From Ketobacter sp036337295 (GTDB lineage Bacteria; Pseudomonadota; Gammaproteobacteria; Pseudomonadales; Ketobacteraceae), in NCBI GenBank assembly GCA_036337295.1, contig JAYZEN010000003.1:248001-312000 (forward strand): a stretch of DNA of 64,000 nt. The letters run 5' to 3'. Every line of letters begins with the position of its first letter. The stretch's first letter is position 1. The notes below the pieces were generated by a model. The model was not told where the DNA came from. It did not search any database and saw nothing but the letters and a program-made list of their open reading frames with translations. Positions 6,617 to 15,481 of the stretch are shown piece by piece. Position numbers and translations under genes: made by a program.

Positions 6617-9600
6617 CTATTTTTCTTCCAAGTCAATTTCCCAGGTACCGTCTGGAAGCTGCTCTTTTCTCCGAATATTGAACTCTTTTCCTGGGGCAAA
6701 GAGCACTTCGTCTTCTGACGGAATCGCTGACAAGTCATCGATCTTCACTCCCGTTTTACTCTTAATGGTCATTTGCACATTACCTTCGAAGGCTTTATTC
6801 GGATCTGTTGTTGAGCTACTAAAACCTTTATCTGCGTATGTTTCACCAACACCAGGAAAGCGTTTGTGGATATTCTCTTCAGTCATTGGCGTGCCACGAT
6901 ATGTCGTTCCAACATGGACTCGAGCAGGATCTTTTGCCAGTTTGTTTAGGGCGGTAGTTGCCGCGTCATTCACTGGCGACCATTCGTGAGCAAGTTCTGG
7001 ATATTTCCCTCGTAGCACTCCGTTCATTTGCTTATAGCTAGATCCTGTGTATGCCCTCAGCGCGACGAATTCACCAGGATGTAGGTTATCACTGATGCCT
7101 GTTAATGAATCGTACAATCGTTCCGAATCATCTACAAAGTAAGGCCCTACATTCTTCTCAACGACATCATACACCTTCATCTCTTGTGCGATGTCATAGT
7201 CGTCCGGGATGTGGCTCCCGCCATATTCTTCCTTAGAGCTTAACCCCAGCGGGTCAACCCACCCACTCGGATTCGGCGCATACTGATAATTATTAATCCC
7301 CCCCAACAACCCAATCGGGTCCTGCTGGGTAAACTGCCCTGTCCCCGGATCATAATACCGGAACCGGTTGTAATGTAACCCGGTCTCTTCATCCCAGTAC
7401 TGGCCCTGAAAGCGCAGATTGTTCTGCACTTGCTCCACATCCTGCCGCAGTACGTTGCCGTAGACGCGGTAGCGGGCGCTCCAGACGATCTGGCCTTCCC
7501 AGTTGGTCATTTCCTGGGGGGTGCCCAGGTGGTCCAGGTGGTAGAAGTAGCACTGGTTGTTTTCGATAAAGGCCAGGGGCTTGAAGCTGTTGGGTTCGTA
7601 CAGGTAGAGCTTGTCGATGCGGTTGCGCTGCTCACTGAGTAGCACGTCGCCGTTCCACAGGAATGTAGTTTCGCCGAATTCGTCCTGCTTGTGGATGCGG
7701 CGGCCCAGGGGGTCGTAGGCGTAGGTGGTGGTTTGGGCGGCTGCACTCCCTCCGCTCTTTTCCACTTTGATCAGCTGGTTCTGGCTGTTGTAGTGGTAGC
7801 GGGTTTGCAGCGCGCCACCGGTGCCGCGGCGTTCTTCGATGAGGTTGCCGCGTTCGTCATAGGTGAAGTGGCGGTCGCCGTGGAAGGTCAGGCGGTTGCC
7901 GGCTGTTTTTGCTTGCTCGCCGCTTTGCCCACTCTGAGGGCTCAGGATGTTGCCCGCCGGATCAAAGTCGAATTGTTCCTGGGCGTAGCCTTCCACGGCT
8001 TGCAGACGGTCCAGCGCGTCGTAGTGGTAGCGGATCTGGCCTTTGCGCAGGTCGTCGATTTGGCTTAAGCGGCCGGCGCCGTCGTATTGGTATTGGCGGT
8101 CGATGATGGCCTTGCGGCTTTCCTGGCCTTGCACCCAATGACGGGTGAGCCTTCCGGCAGGATCGTAGTCGAATCCGGCGTAGAGGTTGCCCAGGGTGCG
8201 GACGGTTTCCTGCCCCTGACTATTGCGTTGCAGTTGGGTGAGGCGGTGGCCGTTGTAATCCAGGGCGGTGAATTGGCCGAAGGGATCGTATTCATAGGCC
8301 AGTTGTTGGCCGCCGGGCAGCAGGCTGCCGATGCGGTTGCCTAAGGGATCGTAGCGGTGTTCGATTGCGGCCTGATCCTGGGTTTCGGTTTGCAGTTGGC
8401 CGTTGGGGGTATATCCAAACGATAGCGTACGTTGGCTGTTGCTGGCGCTGGCCAGGCGGCCATTCTTGTCATAGGCGAAGACGGTGTCGCAGCCATCCGG
8501 GGTGTGTTTGTGCAGCAGGCGGCCCATGGGGTCGCGTTCGAAGCGGGTGGTGTTCGCTGCGAGTGCTGCGACGGTGGCGTCGTCTTCTCCCGGGTAACGG
8601 CCTTCTATGTGCGCGGTGAGTTGCCCCAGTGGGTTGTATTCGTATTGCTGCACGCGGCCGTCAAAGCCGATTTCTTCAATCAGGCGTTCGTTGGCATCGT
8701 ATTTCAGTTGGTAGTGTTCGCCGTTTTCGTTGGTGAGCCCGATCAGGTTGCGTTCGCGATCGTAGTGGTAGTGCAGGCTGTTGCCGGCGGGGTCGATGCG
8801 GCGGGTGACCTGGGCCAGGCCGTCGTATTCGAAGCGCGTGGTGCGGCCCAGTGGATCGGTGTAGGCGGTGAGCTGGCGGTTGGCGTTGTAGGCCAGTTGA
8901 GCGCGGCTGCCATCGGGGTAGTGGATGGCGGTTACATCGCCCTTGGCGTTGTGTTGGTAGCGTGTGGTTTGCTCGCCCTGTTGCACCTGAGCCACGTGGC
9001 CTTGGGCGTCGTATTGGTAGTGGGTGGGTTCGACCTCACCAGTTTTACCCTGTAATGCGCGGGTGAAGAGTTGGCCGGTTGGGCTCCAGGCGAGGATTTG
9101 TTTTTGGCCGGCTGCGTCCAGTATCAGTTCCGGCAGGCCCAGTTCGTTGTAGAAGTATTGGGTCTCGTTGCCTTCGGCGTCGATGGTCTTTTGCACCAGG
9201 CCGTTGTCGTTGTATTCCCGCGCCCAGCTGTTGCCGACCGCATCGGTAAAGCAGATGGGCCGGTGTTCCTGGTCATACAGCAGGGTGAAGCCGCCACCGG
9301 CGCTGTCCAGTTGGCCGGTGAGGTTGCCCACGTCGTCGTAAAAAAAACGGTGTTCAAAGCCCAGGGCGTCGATGGTTTTGATTTTGCGGCCGTTGCGGTC
9401 GTACTCGTAGTGGGTGGTGTGGCCCAGGGGGTCGGTTTCGCGGATGACCTGACCACGGCGGTTGTATTCCACTTCGGTGACGCCGCCATTGGAATCGATG
9501 CTGCGGCTGATGCGTTTTTTTGGGTTCCACTCGAAGCGGTAGTCGTATGTGGGGGCTTGCTCTTGTGAAGAGCTAGGTGCCGTAGAATCCCCCCATTGGC

Positions 9601-11383
9601 GCAGGCAGCGGGCTTGGGGGGTGAGCTGGTCCCACTGGAAATAGAAGCTGAAGCCGGTGCGCAGGGTGCGTTGGGTGATGATGTGGTTCTGGTAGGCGAA
9701 GCGTTCGGCATCGCCCCCGGCGTCTTCCACGGCGATCAGGTCGTGTTCGGGGCTGTAGTGGTATTTGACTAGAGTCTTGTGGCCTTCCGCCGTGAGTTCA
9801 CGGACGGACTGGATCAGGCCTTTATCGCTGTTGTGGAATTCCAGCACGGTGCCCCAGCTGGCTTCCATGCGTTCGATCTGTTGGTTGGCCTCGTTATAGA
9901 AGCAGTCCCAGCGGTTGCCCACGGTGTCGATCAGGGCGGCCAGTTTGAGGGTGCCTTTACCGATAAAGAGCTTGTCCGGCTGGCCCGGTTGCTTGAGGTA
10001 GAACACGGTGTGCCAGTCCCGGTGCAGGAATAGGCCTTCGGCGCTGTTGCTGGTGAACTGGCCGATCTCGGGTATGGGCAGTGTAATCTGGCGGCCTTCG
10101 GCATCGTTGTAGAGGATGGCGTCGTTGCCGATCTGCAGGGTTTCGCAGGTGGGGAAGGTCCAACCATGGCCCAGGCCCCGGTTGCGGGGGTTGCTGGTGC
10201 GGTACAGGCGCTTCCAGGTGAGGGGGATGACGCCGGGCAGGGTGAAGTCTTCCTGTTCCAGCAGTTCCTCGCCGGTGACCATGCTGATGGGCTCGCCGGC
10301 GACACAGGTGTTGGCGTTGGAGGGGCAAGCGTCGCCGTTGGGGTTTTTGCCGGTTTGGTTGCTGTTGCCGCTGTGTTTGCTGGAAAGGGGGTTGTTGGAA
10401 CGCTCGGACGGCAGGGTGGCTTTTTTGGGGCTTTTGGTGGTGCCGTTAAAGCTGAGTTTGCCTTTCACCCGTTTTAGGATGGGCACCAGTTTTTCCATCA
10501 GCTCCATGACCTTTTGCACGGCTTTACCGCCTTTGGCCAGGGCCTTGGCCCCCATGGCGGCGGCACCGGCACCCCCGGTGAGTGCCCCCAGCACGATCCC
10601 CACCACCAGGTCGCTGCCCGCAGACCCGGCCATGTACACCTGATCCACGCTGTGGTGGGCATCCCAGTAGCGCTCGGGGAAGTCATAGAGCATGTCCCGC
10701 ACTTCTTCGTCCGAAAGCAGCAGGAACAGGTTTTCAAAGGTTTCCACGGCGCTGTCGGCCATCTCGGCGCCGCCTTCCCGGGCCTGCTCCAGTTTGCGCT
10801 CCAGGGTTTTGATGTCGCCGCTGACGATGCAGCCCCACACGTCGGCATAGGCCATGCCCGCCTTGGCCAGAATGGCGGCGGCCTGTTTGATGAAGTCCAC
10901 GAACTCGGTGGCCCCATCCCACACGCCCTGGGCGGCGGCCCCGGCGTAGATCACGCCTTTCATGACGTCGGGCGTGTCCTGCCAGGCCTGCTCTTTGTAG
11001 ACCGCATCCTGCTGGATGCCGGCGATAACGCTGTCCAGGGTCTGCTTCATTTCCTGGCGGATCTGCTGGGCCTGCTGGCGGTCGGCGGCGTCGGAATCCG
11101 GGTTGAAGTCGATGTCGACGGGGCCAGGAATCAGGCCTTCCACATGGGCTTTGCCCTCGGCGTCGGTGGTGCCGCGCACCTTGATGGACTCGTCCCGCTT
11201 GCAGGTGACCTCGAAGGGCATGTCCGCCACGGGGGTGCTGTGCAGGTCGTCATAGACATACTGCAGATCAATCCAGTGATCGGCGGTGCGGCACGAGGGC
11301 GTGCGGGCCTGGGTTTTGGGTGCCTGGGTTTTGGGTGCCTGGGTGGCGGCCGATTCGGAGGGTTTAGATGAGTCATCGCCCAT
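6617..11383 (-). CDS. rhs: Rhs-family polymorphic toxin with C-terminal ADP-ribosyltransferase domain
   Basis: A 1588-residue protein. The N-terminal ~340 residues hold a LQYVYDDLHSTPV-type beta domain, an Ala/Gly-rich hydrophobic stretch near 258-285 and a Lys-rich linker; no PAAR domain is visible. A DUF6531 segment (GEPISMVTG near 361) opens the YD-repeat shell (about 460-1290), closed by the Rhs core domain (FRYYDPGTGQF). DPIG at 1355 and DPLGL at 1377-1381 are exactly 18 residues apart, the DPxG-x18-DPxG self-cleavage signature of Rhs cocoons. The last ~206 residues form an ADP-ribosyltransferase of the R-S-E class: R1496 in TTYRGT, GFSSSTT at 1520-1526, and E1557-x-E1559 in SEDEVLF, the ExE pattern of arginine-modifying toxins. 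Base composition falls sharply at the DPLGL junction (~7240). An ARH gene follows. Probably a contact-dependent antibacterial effector. Confidence 0.93.
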   Translation of the reverse strand: MGDDSSKPSESAATQAPKTQAPKTQARTPSCRTADHWIDLQYVYDDLHSTPVADMPFEVTCKRDESIKVRGTTDAEGKAHVEGLIPGPVDIDFNPDSDAADRQQAQQIRQEMKQTLDSVIAGIQQDAVYKEQAWQDTPDVMKGVIYAGAAAQGVWDGATEFVDFIKQAAAILAKAGMAYADVWGCIVSGDIKTLERKLEQAREGGAEMADSAVETFENLFLLLSDEEVRDMLYDFPERYWDAHHSVDQVYMAGSAGSDLVVGIVLGALTGGAGAAAMGAKALAKGGKAVQKVMELMEKLVPILKRVKGKLSFNGTTKSPKKATLPSERSNNPLSSKHSGNSNQTGKNPNGDACPSNANTCVAGEPISMVTGEELLEQEDFTLPGVIPLTWKRLYRTSNPRNRGLGHGWTFPTCETLQIGNDAILYNDAEGRQITLPIPEIGQFTSNSAEGLFLHRDWHTVFYLKQPGQPDKLFIGKGTLKLAALIDTVGNRWDCFYNEANQQIERMEASWGTVLEFHNSDKGLIQSVRELTAEGHKTLVKYHYSPEHDLIAVEDAGGDAERFAYQNHIITQRTLRTGFSFYFQWDQLTPQARCLRQWGDSTAPSSSQEQAPTYDYRFEWNPKKRISRSIDSNGGVTEVEYNRRGQVIRETDPLGHTTHYEYDRNGRKIKTIDALGFEHRFFYDDVGNLTGQLDSAGGGFTLLYDQEHRPICFTDAVGNSWAREYNDNGLVQKTIDAEGNETQYFYNELGLPELILDAAGQKQILAWSPTGQLFTRALQGKTGEVEPTHYQYDAQGHVAQVQQGEQTTRYQHNAKGDVTAIHYPDGSRAQLAYNANRQLTAYTDPLGRTTRFEYDGLAQVTRRIDPAGNSLHYHYDRERNLIGLTNENGEHYQLKYDANERLIEEIGFDGRVQQYEYNPLGQLTAHIEGRYPGEDDATVAALAANTTRFERDPMGRLLHKHTPDGCDTVFAYDKNGRLASASNSQRTLSFGYTPNGQLQTETQDQAAIEHRYDPLGNRIGSLLPGGQQLAYEYDPFGQFTALDYNGHRLTQLQRNSQGQETVRTLGNLYAGFDYDPAGRLTRHWVQGQESRKAIIDRQYQYDGAGRLSQIDDLRKGQIRYHYDALDRLQAVEGYAQEQFDFDPAGNILSPQSGQSGEQAKTAGNRLTFHGDRHFTYDERGNLIEERRGTGGALQTRYHYNSQNQLIKVEKSGGSAAAQTTTYAYDPLGRRIHKQDEFGETTFLWNGDVLLSEQRNRIDKLYLYEPNSFKPLAFIENNQCYFYHLDHLGTPQEMTNWEGQIVWSARYRVYGNVLRQDVEQVQNNLRFQGQYWDEETGLHYNRFRYYDPGTGQFTQQDPIGLLGGINNYQYAPNPSGWVDPLGLSSKEEYGGSHIPDDYDIAQEMKVYDVVEKNVGPYFVDDSERLYDSLTGISDNLHPGEFVALRAYTGSSYKQMNGVLRGKYPELAHEWSPVNDAATTALNKLAKDPARVHVGTTYRGTPMTEENIHKRFPGVGETYADKGFSSSTTDPNKAFEGNVQMTIKSKTGVKIDDLSAIPSEDEVLFAPGKEFNIRRKEQLPDGTWEIDLEEK

Positions 11384-11479
11384 GACGGTACAGAGTCCTT
11401 ACGCAGTGATTCCAGTGAGCCTGGTAATAAAGACACTGTGGGCGTTAACAGAGGGGGTGTTAAACGGGGTAAGGCCCGA

Positions 11480-12685
11480 TCAGGGGCAAGGCTGATCCAG
11501 CTCGGCGGACTGCCAGTGTTTTGCCTGCTTTAACTGATCACAATGGAATTGCGCGCCTTTCAGGTTGGCCTCGAACAGGTCAGCCCCTATCAAATCCGCG
11601 CCGGTGAGGTCTGCACCTCTCAAATTGGCCTGACGCAGATTGGCCTCATTCAGATGCGCCTGGGTGAGAGTTGCCTCCCGCAGGTTGGCTTTCTGCAGGT
11701 TCGTATTGTTTAATACCGCGCCATCCAGAAAAGCCCCGGCCATATTGGTGCTGTTCAACTGCGCCCGGGTCAACTCCGCCCCGGAAAGGTCGGCGTCGAA
11801 CAGGTTTGAGCCGCTCAGCCGGGCACCAATCATATGGATTCCCTGCAGGTTGGTGTTGCTCAGTTCCGAACGCTCCAGATCCACAAAACTCAAATCCGCT
11901 TGAGCCAGGTCAGCCCCCGTGAAGTTGACCCCGGTTAAACACTGGCCCACCAGGTTTACCTGTTGCAGCAAGGCATTGCGCAGGTCCGCAGCCCTGATCC
12001 GTTTGCACTCCGCCTGATCCTTTGGCGGTTCCGGCTGGGATTTCGGCGGGGATTCCGGCTCAAACAACGCATTGAGGATGGTGTGGGCAACCGATTCCAA
12101 CGTGGGCAGTGCGGCAGGTTGCGGCTGGTGTAACGGGTTGCGCTGGATGTCCAGATAGGCCAGAACGGACTCTGTGCGTATGGGGGCATTGAACTTGGGC
12201 TGCACGGCGATCGCCGGACCGCAGGCCCCCAAATTGGAGTTGGAGCGCTTGCACAGGTCCTGCTCCACCGCGGCCTGCTTGGAAAGGGGTTCCGGGTCGT
12301 ACAGTTTCTCTTTGATGTCCACCAGCATGCGCCGGCGTTCCGTGTTGGACTGCACGTAGATCTGCTGTTGAAAATAGTGGTTCTGCTTGGCCAGCAGCAG
12401 ATTGGCCTGATACATCAGCAGCAGGGTGAACAATCCAATCATTGTGCCGCCGGTGATCAGCAACAGCGCACGCCCCGGGATCAAACTGTAGAGCACGGCC
12501 TTGAGCGCCGGGGTGCGCTCCGTTTCATGGCCTTTGCGGAAGCTGTGAAACAGATTCAACCACACAGCAATGAAACGATGCTCCTGTTCCAGCAACCGGT
12601 GCTCCAACTGCTGGAAGCGGGCTTCGTAATCCTGATTCGACGTCTGGGCCTGCGGTTTATCGTCTGTGTCAGCAGCCTCGACCAT
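11480..12685 (-). CDS. Membrane-anchored pentapeptide-repeat protein upstream of rhs (paralogue of 813-2261)
   Basis: A 401-residue protein from the ATG at 12685, which follows AAGGAGAG at a good distance; an upstream in-frame start at 12739 has no such site. Layout: a charged helical N-terminus (LEHRLLEQEHRF), a membrane segment at about 72-95, a linker with Pro-rich stretch, then about 30 pentapeptide repeats of A(D/N)LxX type. The cap (FHCDQLKQAKHW ... C) matches the cap of the 813-2261 protein. Basic residues before the membrane segment predict a periplasmic beta-helix. It ends 96 bases before the rhs start on the same strand, so it may be co-transcribed with the toxin. A role in toxin loading, export or self-protection is conceivable but unproven. 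Confidence 0.8.
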   Translation of the reverse strand: MVEAADTDDKPQAQTSNQDYEARFQQLEHRLLEQEHRFIAVWLNLFHSFRKGHETERTPALKAVLYSLIPGRALLLITGGTMIGLFTLLLMYQANLLLAKQNHYFQQQIYVQSNTERRRMLVDIKEKLYDPEPLSKQAAVEQDLCKRSNSNLGACGPAIAVQPKFNAPIRTESVLAYLDIQRNPLHQPQPAALPTLESVAHTILNALFEPESPPKSQPEPPKDQAECKRIRAADLRNALLQQVNLVGQCLTGVNFTGADLAQADLSFVDLERSELSNTNLQGIHMIGARLSGSNLFDADLSGAELTRAQLNSTNMAGAFLDGAVLNNTNLQKANLREATLTQAHLNEANLRQANLRGADLTGADLIGADLFEANLKGAQFHCDQLKQAKHWQSAELDQPCP

Positions 12686-12828
12686 TTGCTCTCCTTTTGC
12701 TCCGCTTTTTATTAGGATCAACGTCAATGCACTATACACATTCAGCCGAGGCTATTCCTACCCTCTAATCATATCCAAACGCCCGCGCCTCGATGATCCA
12801 GCCAGTTTTCTGCTTTTTTCGAAGACCC

Positions 12829-12846
12829 CTGACAGCAGGCTGTCAG
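12829..12846. promoter_or_regulatory. 18-bp palindrome upstream of the GST gene, candidate operator
   Basis: CTGACAGC and GCTGTCAG are perfect 8-base arms separated by two bases, 54 bases before the GST start. It could be the site of the WYL regulator encoded next to GST, or of a regulator not in this window. No T-run follows, so a terminator is less likely. Confidence 0.4.
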
Positions 12847-12900
12847 CAGCCCCCTGGTAGCCTGTTCCGGCAAATACCACACCGATCAGGAGCTCACACC

Positions 12901-13491
12901 ATGTACACGCTTTATCATTTCCCGCATTCCCAACACGCCCGCCGGGTGGTGTCCCTTATGGAGCTGGCGGGGATTCCCTATCAACTTCAACACGTGGCCA
13001 TGGATGAGGGGGAGCATGCCGCCCCGGCGTTTCTGGCCCGCAATCCCAACCACCAGGTGCCGGTGCTGGAGCAGGGGGATTTCCGCCTGTGGGAATCCAA
13101 TGCCATCTTGCGCTACCTGTGCGAGCAACATAATCTGGATGCCTGGTATCCGCGGCCTGCCCGGCAACGGGCCCGGGTGGATCAGTGGCTGGATTGGAAC
13201 CAGTGCCGCCTGGCCCCCACAGTGGTGGACATTGTGCTGCACTCGGTGTTTTTGGGCGATCAGGGTGATCCCCAGGTTATCGCCCGGGGGCGGCAGGCCC
13301 TGCCGGAGCGACTGGCGATTCTGGAGCAGGCCCTGGCGGATTCCGCCTTTCTGGCCGGGGACACCCCCACCATTGCGGACCTGTCGGTGGCCTCCAATAT
13401 TACCCAGCTGGGTTACGCCGACATCGCCGTCAGCGGGCACACAGCGCAGTGGTATCAACGGATGCTGGCGCTGGAGACCGCAGCAACCTAA
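12901..13491 (+). CDS. Glutathione S-transferase family protein
   Basis: A 196-residue cytoplasmic protein from the ATG at 12901, with AGGAG about eight bases before it. The thioredoxin-fold N-terminal domain (MYTLYHFPHSQHARRV, then NHQVPVLEQGDFRLWESNAIL with the cis-Pro and the E-S glutathione gamma-glutamyl contact) is followed by an all-helical C-terminal domain with the TIADLSVAS N-capping box. The length is typical of small bacterial theta/beta-like GSTs that detoxify electrophiles with glutathione. The WYL regulator gene starts 17 bases downstream, so the two are probably co-transcribed and may form a self-controlled stress unit. Confidence 0.88.
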   Translation: MYTLYHFPHSQHARRVVSLMELAGIPYQLQHVAMDEGEHAAPAFLARNPNHQVPVLEQGDFRLWESNAILRYLCEQHNLDAWYPRPARQRARVDQWLDWNQCRLAPTVVDIVLHSVFLGDQGDPQVIARGRQALPERLAILEQALADSAFLAGDTPTIADLSVASNITQLGYADIAVSGHTAQWYQRMLALETAAT

Positions 13492-13508
13492 CAATAAACG
13501 AGGAACCC

Positions 13509-14231
13509 ATGCGACCCACGGACCGGTTGTTCCAGTTGATTCAGATTTTGCGCTCCCGCAAGCGACCGGTCACCGCAGCACAGTTGGCGGCGGAGCTGGA
13601 AACCTCGGTACGCACAGTGTATCGGGACATCGCCGATCTGATGGCGCAACGGGTGCCCATTCGCGGTGAGGCGGGCATCGGTTATGTGTTGGAGGAAGGC
13701 TATGACCTGCCGCCGCTGATGTTGTCGGCAACGGAACTGGAAGCGGCGGTGCTGGGGGCCCGTTGGCTGGCCACCCAGGGGGACGCCTCCCTGGCCCGGG
13801 GTGCACGGGATCTGCTGGCCAAGCTGGAGGCGGTGATCCCCCCGCACTTGCAGCCGATCCTGGCAGACCACACCATGATGGTGGCGGCCCAGGAGCCGGC
13901 GCCGGCGGACGGCATCGACGTGGCCCGGGTGCGGGAGTGGATTCGCCAGCAGAAGTGCATTCGTATCCGCTATCAGGATCAGGCCCAGCGGGTGAGCGAG
14001 CGCACCCTGTGGCCCATCGCAGTGGCCTATTTTCAGCACACACGGCTATTGGTGGGTTGGTGTGAACTGCGGCAGGCGTTTCGCCACTTTCGCACCGATC
14101 GCATTCTGCAGGTGGCGTTTCTGGAGCAACACTTTGCGGAGCCGGTGCAGCGTTTGCAACAGCGCTGGCAGGACCAGGAGCAGCAACAACAGAAACATAA
14201 TCAGAAACAGAATCAGCAGGAGCAGTACTGA
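13509..14231 (+). CDS. YafY-type HTH/WYL domain transcriptional regulator
   Basis: A 240-residue protein from the ATG at 13509, with GAGGAA upstream. The N-terminus is a DeoR-like helix-turn-helix (RLFQLIQILRSRKRPVTA, ELETSVRTVYRDIADL). The middle is a helical linker, and residues ~135-215 form a WYL-like ligand domain (IRIRYQD, TLWPIAVAYF, LVGWCELRQAFRHFR). The last ~22 residues are unusually Gln/Lys-rich and look disordered. WYL domains bind nucleic acid or small ligands. Likely regulator of the upstream GST and of itself. Confidence 0.85.
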   Translation: MRPTDRLFQLIQILRSRKRPVTAAQLAAELETSVRTVYRDIADLMAQRVPIRGEAGIGYVLEEGYDLPPLMLSATELEAAVLGARWLATQGDASLARGARDLLAKLEAVIPPHLQPILADHTMMVAAQEPAPADGIDVARVREWIRQQKCIRIRYQDQAQRVSERTLWPIAVAYFQHTRLLVGWCELRQAFRHFRTDRILQVAFLEQHFAEPVQRLQQRWQDQEQQQQKHNQKQNQQEQY

Positions 14232-14305
14232 ACCCCCTCAGGCACTCTTTTTAATCCTGCTCATCCGCCCGGCTGATTCGGCCCGCTTGATTCAGCCCAT
14301 CTGTT

Positions 14306-15244
14306 TCAGCCAAGGGACTTAAGCTGTTCCGCCCGTTGCCGCAGCACATCAGAGCGCGGCGAGGCACCGAACAAGCGGCTGTACTCGCGGCTGAAATGGG
14401 AAGGGCTTTCGTAGCCCACCCGAAAACTGGCGGTGGCCGCCTCCAGTCCTTCACCCAGCATCAGGCGTCGGGCCTCATACAGGCGCAGCCGCTTCTGGAA
14501 CTGCAGCGGTGACATGCGGGTGACGTCCTTGAAACTGCGGAACAGGGCCGATTCGCTCATGTTCACCGCATCCGCCAGCTCTTTCACCCGCAAGGGTTCC
14601 GTAAACCGGTCCTTGAGGATGGCGATGACCCGCGACACGCGGCTGGCCTGGTGATCCACCATAGCGAACTTGCGCATACGCAGCCCCAGCTCCCCCATCA
14701 ATACCCGATACAGCACTTCGCGCCGGAACAGGGGGCCGAGCACCGCGATGTCCTGGGGGCGCTCCAGCAGGCCCAGCAGGCGGGCCAGGGCATCCAGCAG
14801 GTCCGGTTCCAGATGGGCCACCTGCAGACCGCAATTGCACATCGAGGCCTCATCGCATTCCGGAACATCCACCAGTTGTGCCTGCAGCACCAGATCGGCG
14901 ATCTCCTGGGGGCTGAACACCAGTTTCATGGCCAGATAGGGGCGGTCTGGAGACGCCTCCACCACATGGCCCAACACCGGCAGCGACACGCTGGTGGTGA
15001 GGTAGGTCAGCTCGTCGTAGACGATCTCCCGATCCCCCAGCTGCACGGTTTTGCCGCCCTGGATCAGGAACGCAATGCTGGGATCATAGACGGTGGAACT
15101 GCAGGTGGCGGTGGGCTCATCCGCCCGGTACAACTGCAACCCGGGCAGGGCGCTTTCCGACATACCCTGGCCATCGGCCCATTTGAGGATGCCCTGAATC
15201 AGGGACTGGTGTTGCGGTGAACCCACCATGCTGGCTGTCGTCAC
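14306..15244 (-). CDS. AraC family transcriptional regulator (AraC_N type)
   Basis: About 312 residues from a GTG at 15244 preceded by GAGAGA; an ATG at 15229 is the alternative. The N-terminal half (IAFLIQGGKTVQLGDREIVY, TSVSLPVLGHVVEAS) is the cupin-like AraC_N domain (PF06719 type), and the C-terminal half has the two helix-turn-helices of AraC (ELADAVNMSESALFRSFKDV, and VGYESPSHFSREYSRLFG). It is divergent from a MexEF-like pump; three copies of an 18-bp element lie between them. Such regulators often control adjacent efflux or oxidoreductase genes, so it may act on the pump. The inducer is unknown. Confidence 0.88.
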   Translation of the reverse strand: MTTASMVGSPQHQSLIQGILKWADGQGMSESALPGLQLYRADEPTATCSSTVYDPSIAFLIQGGKTVQLGDREIVYDELTYLTTSVSLPVLGHVVEASPDRPYLAMKLVFSPQEIADLVLQAQLVDVPECDEASMCNCGLQVAHLEPDLLDALARLLGLLERPQDIAVLGPLFRREVLYRVLMGELGLRMRKFAMVDHQASRVSRVIAILKDRFTEPLRVKELADAVNMSESALFRSFKDVTRMSPLQFQKRLRLYEARRLMLGEGLEAATASFRVGYESPSHFSREYSRLFGASPRSDVLRQRAEQLKSLG

Positions 15245-15321
15245 GGGTGTCTCTCTGCAAGTTGTGTTGATCTGTCGAGTATACGCCGCGAGTCGGGCAC
15301 CGCCAGTGGGGGGCACGCATT

Positions 15322-15360
15322 CCAGGTAGGATTAGGCAAGAATCAGGCGGGATTCGGCAA
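15322..15360. promoter_or_regulatory. Two direct repeats at 21-bp spacing, candidate AraC-type operator
   Basis: CCAGGTAGGATTAGGCAA at 15322-15339 is followed by a 15-of-18 match (TCAGGCGGGATTCGGCAA, 15343-15360) exactly 21 bases on, two helical turns. Direct half-sites spaced 21 bases apart are typical of AraC-family operators. The pair lies about 78 bases upstream of the AraC gene. Confidence 0.55.
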
Positions 15361-15481
15361 TGCGCGGGTTTTCGCGCACCTTGTGACAGCCGTTATTATC
15401 CGTGTTTTCGGGTATTTTTCCTCGCCAGATCAGAACAGATCGTGTCAATCAGGTTACGGCTATACGTCGTAAACTCCACAC

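Noticed and set aside
10100..11383. A PAAR or VgrG-binding domain at the Rhs N-terminus
   Set aside because: No PAAR motif pattern could be found; the N-terminus shows only a beta domain and a hydrophobic stretch, so delivery by T6SS is not asserted.
11131..11436. Several long open frames on both strands inside rhs (6617-11383)
   Set aside because: They overlap a well-supported coding region with clear domains and are explained by its high GC content in the core.
813..12685. The pentapeptide genes as the inverted ends of a composite transposon
   Set aside because: They are diverged in sequence and base composition, and no transposase or terminal repeat was seen.
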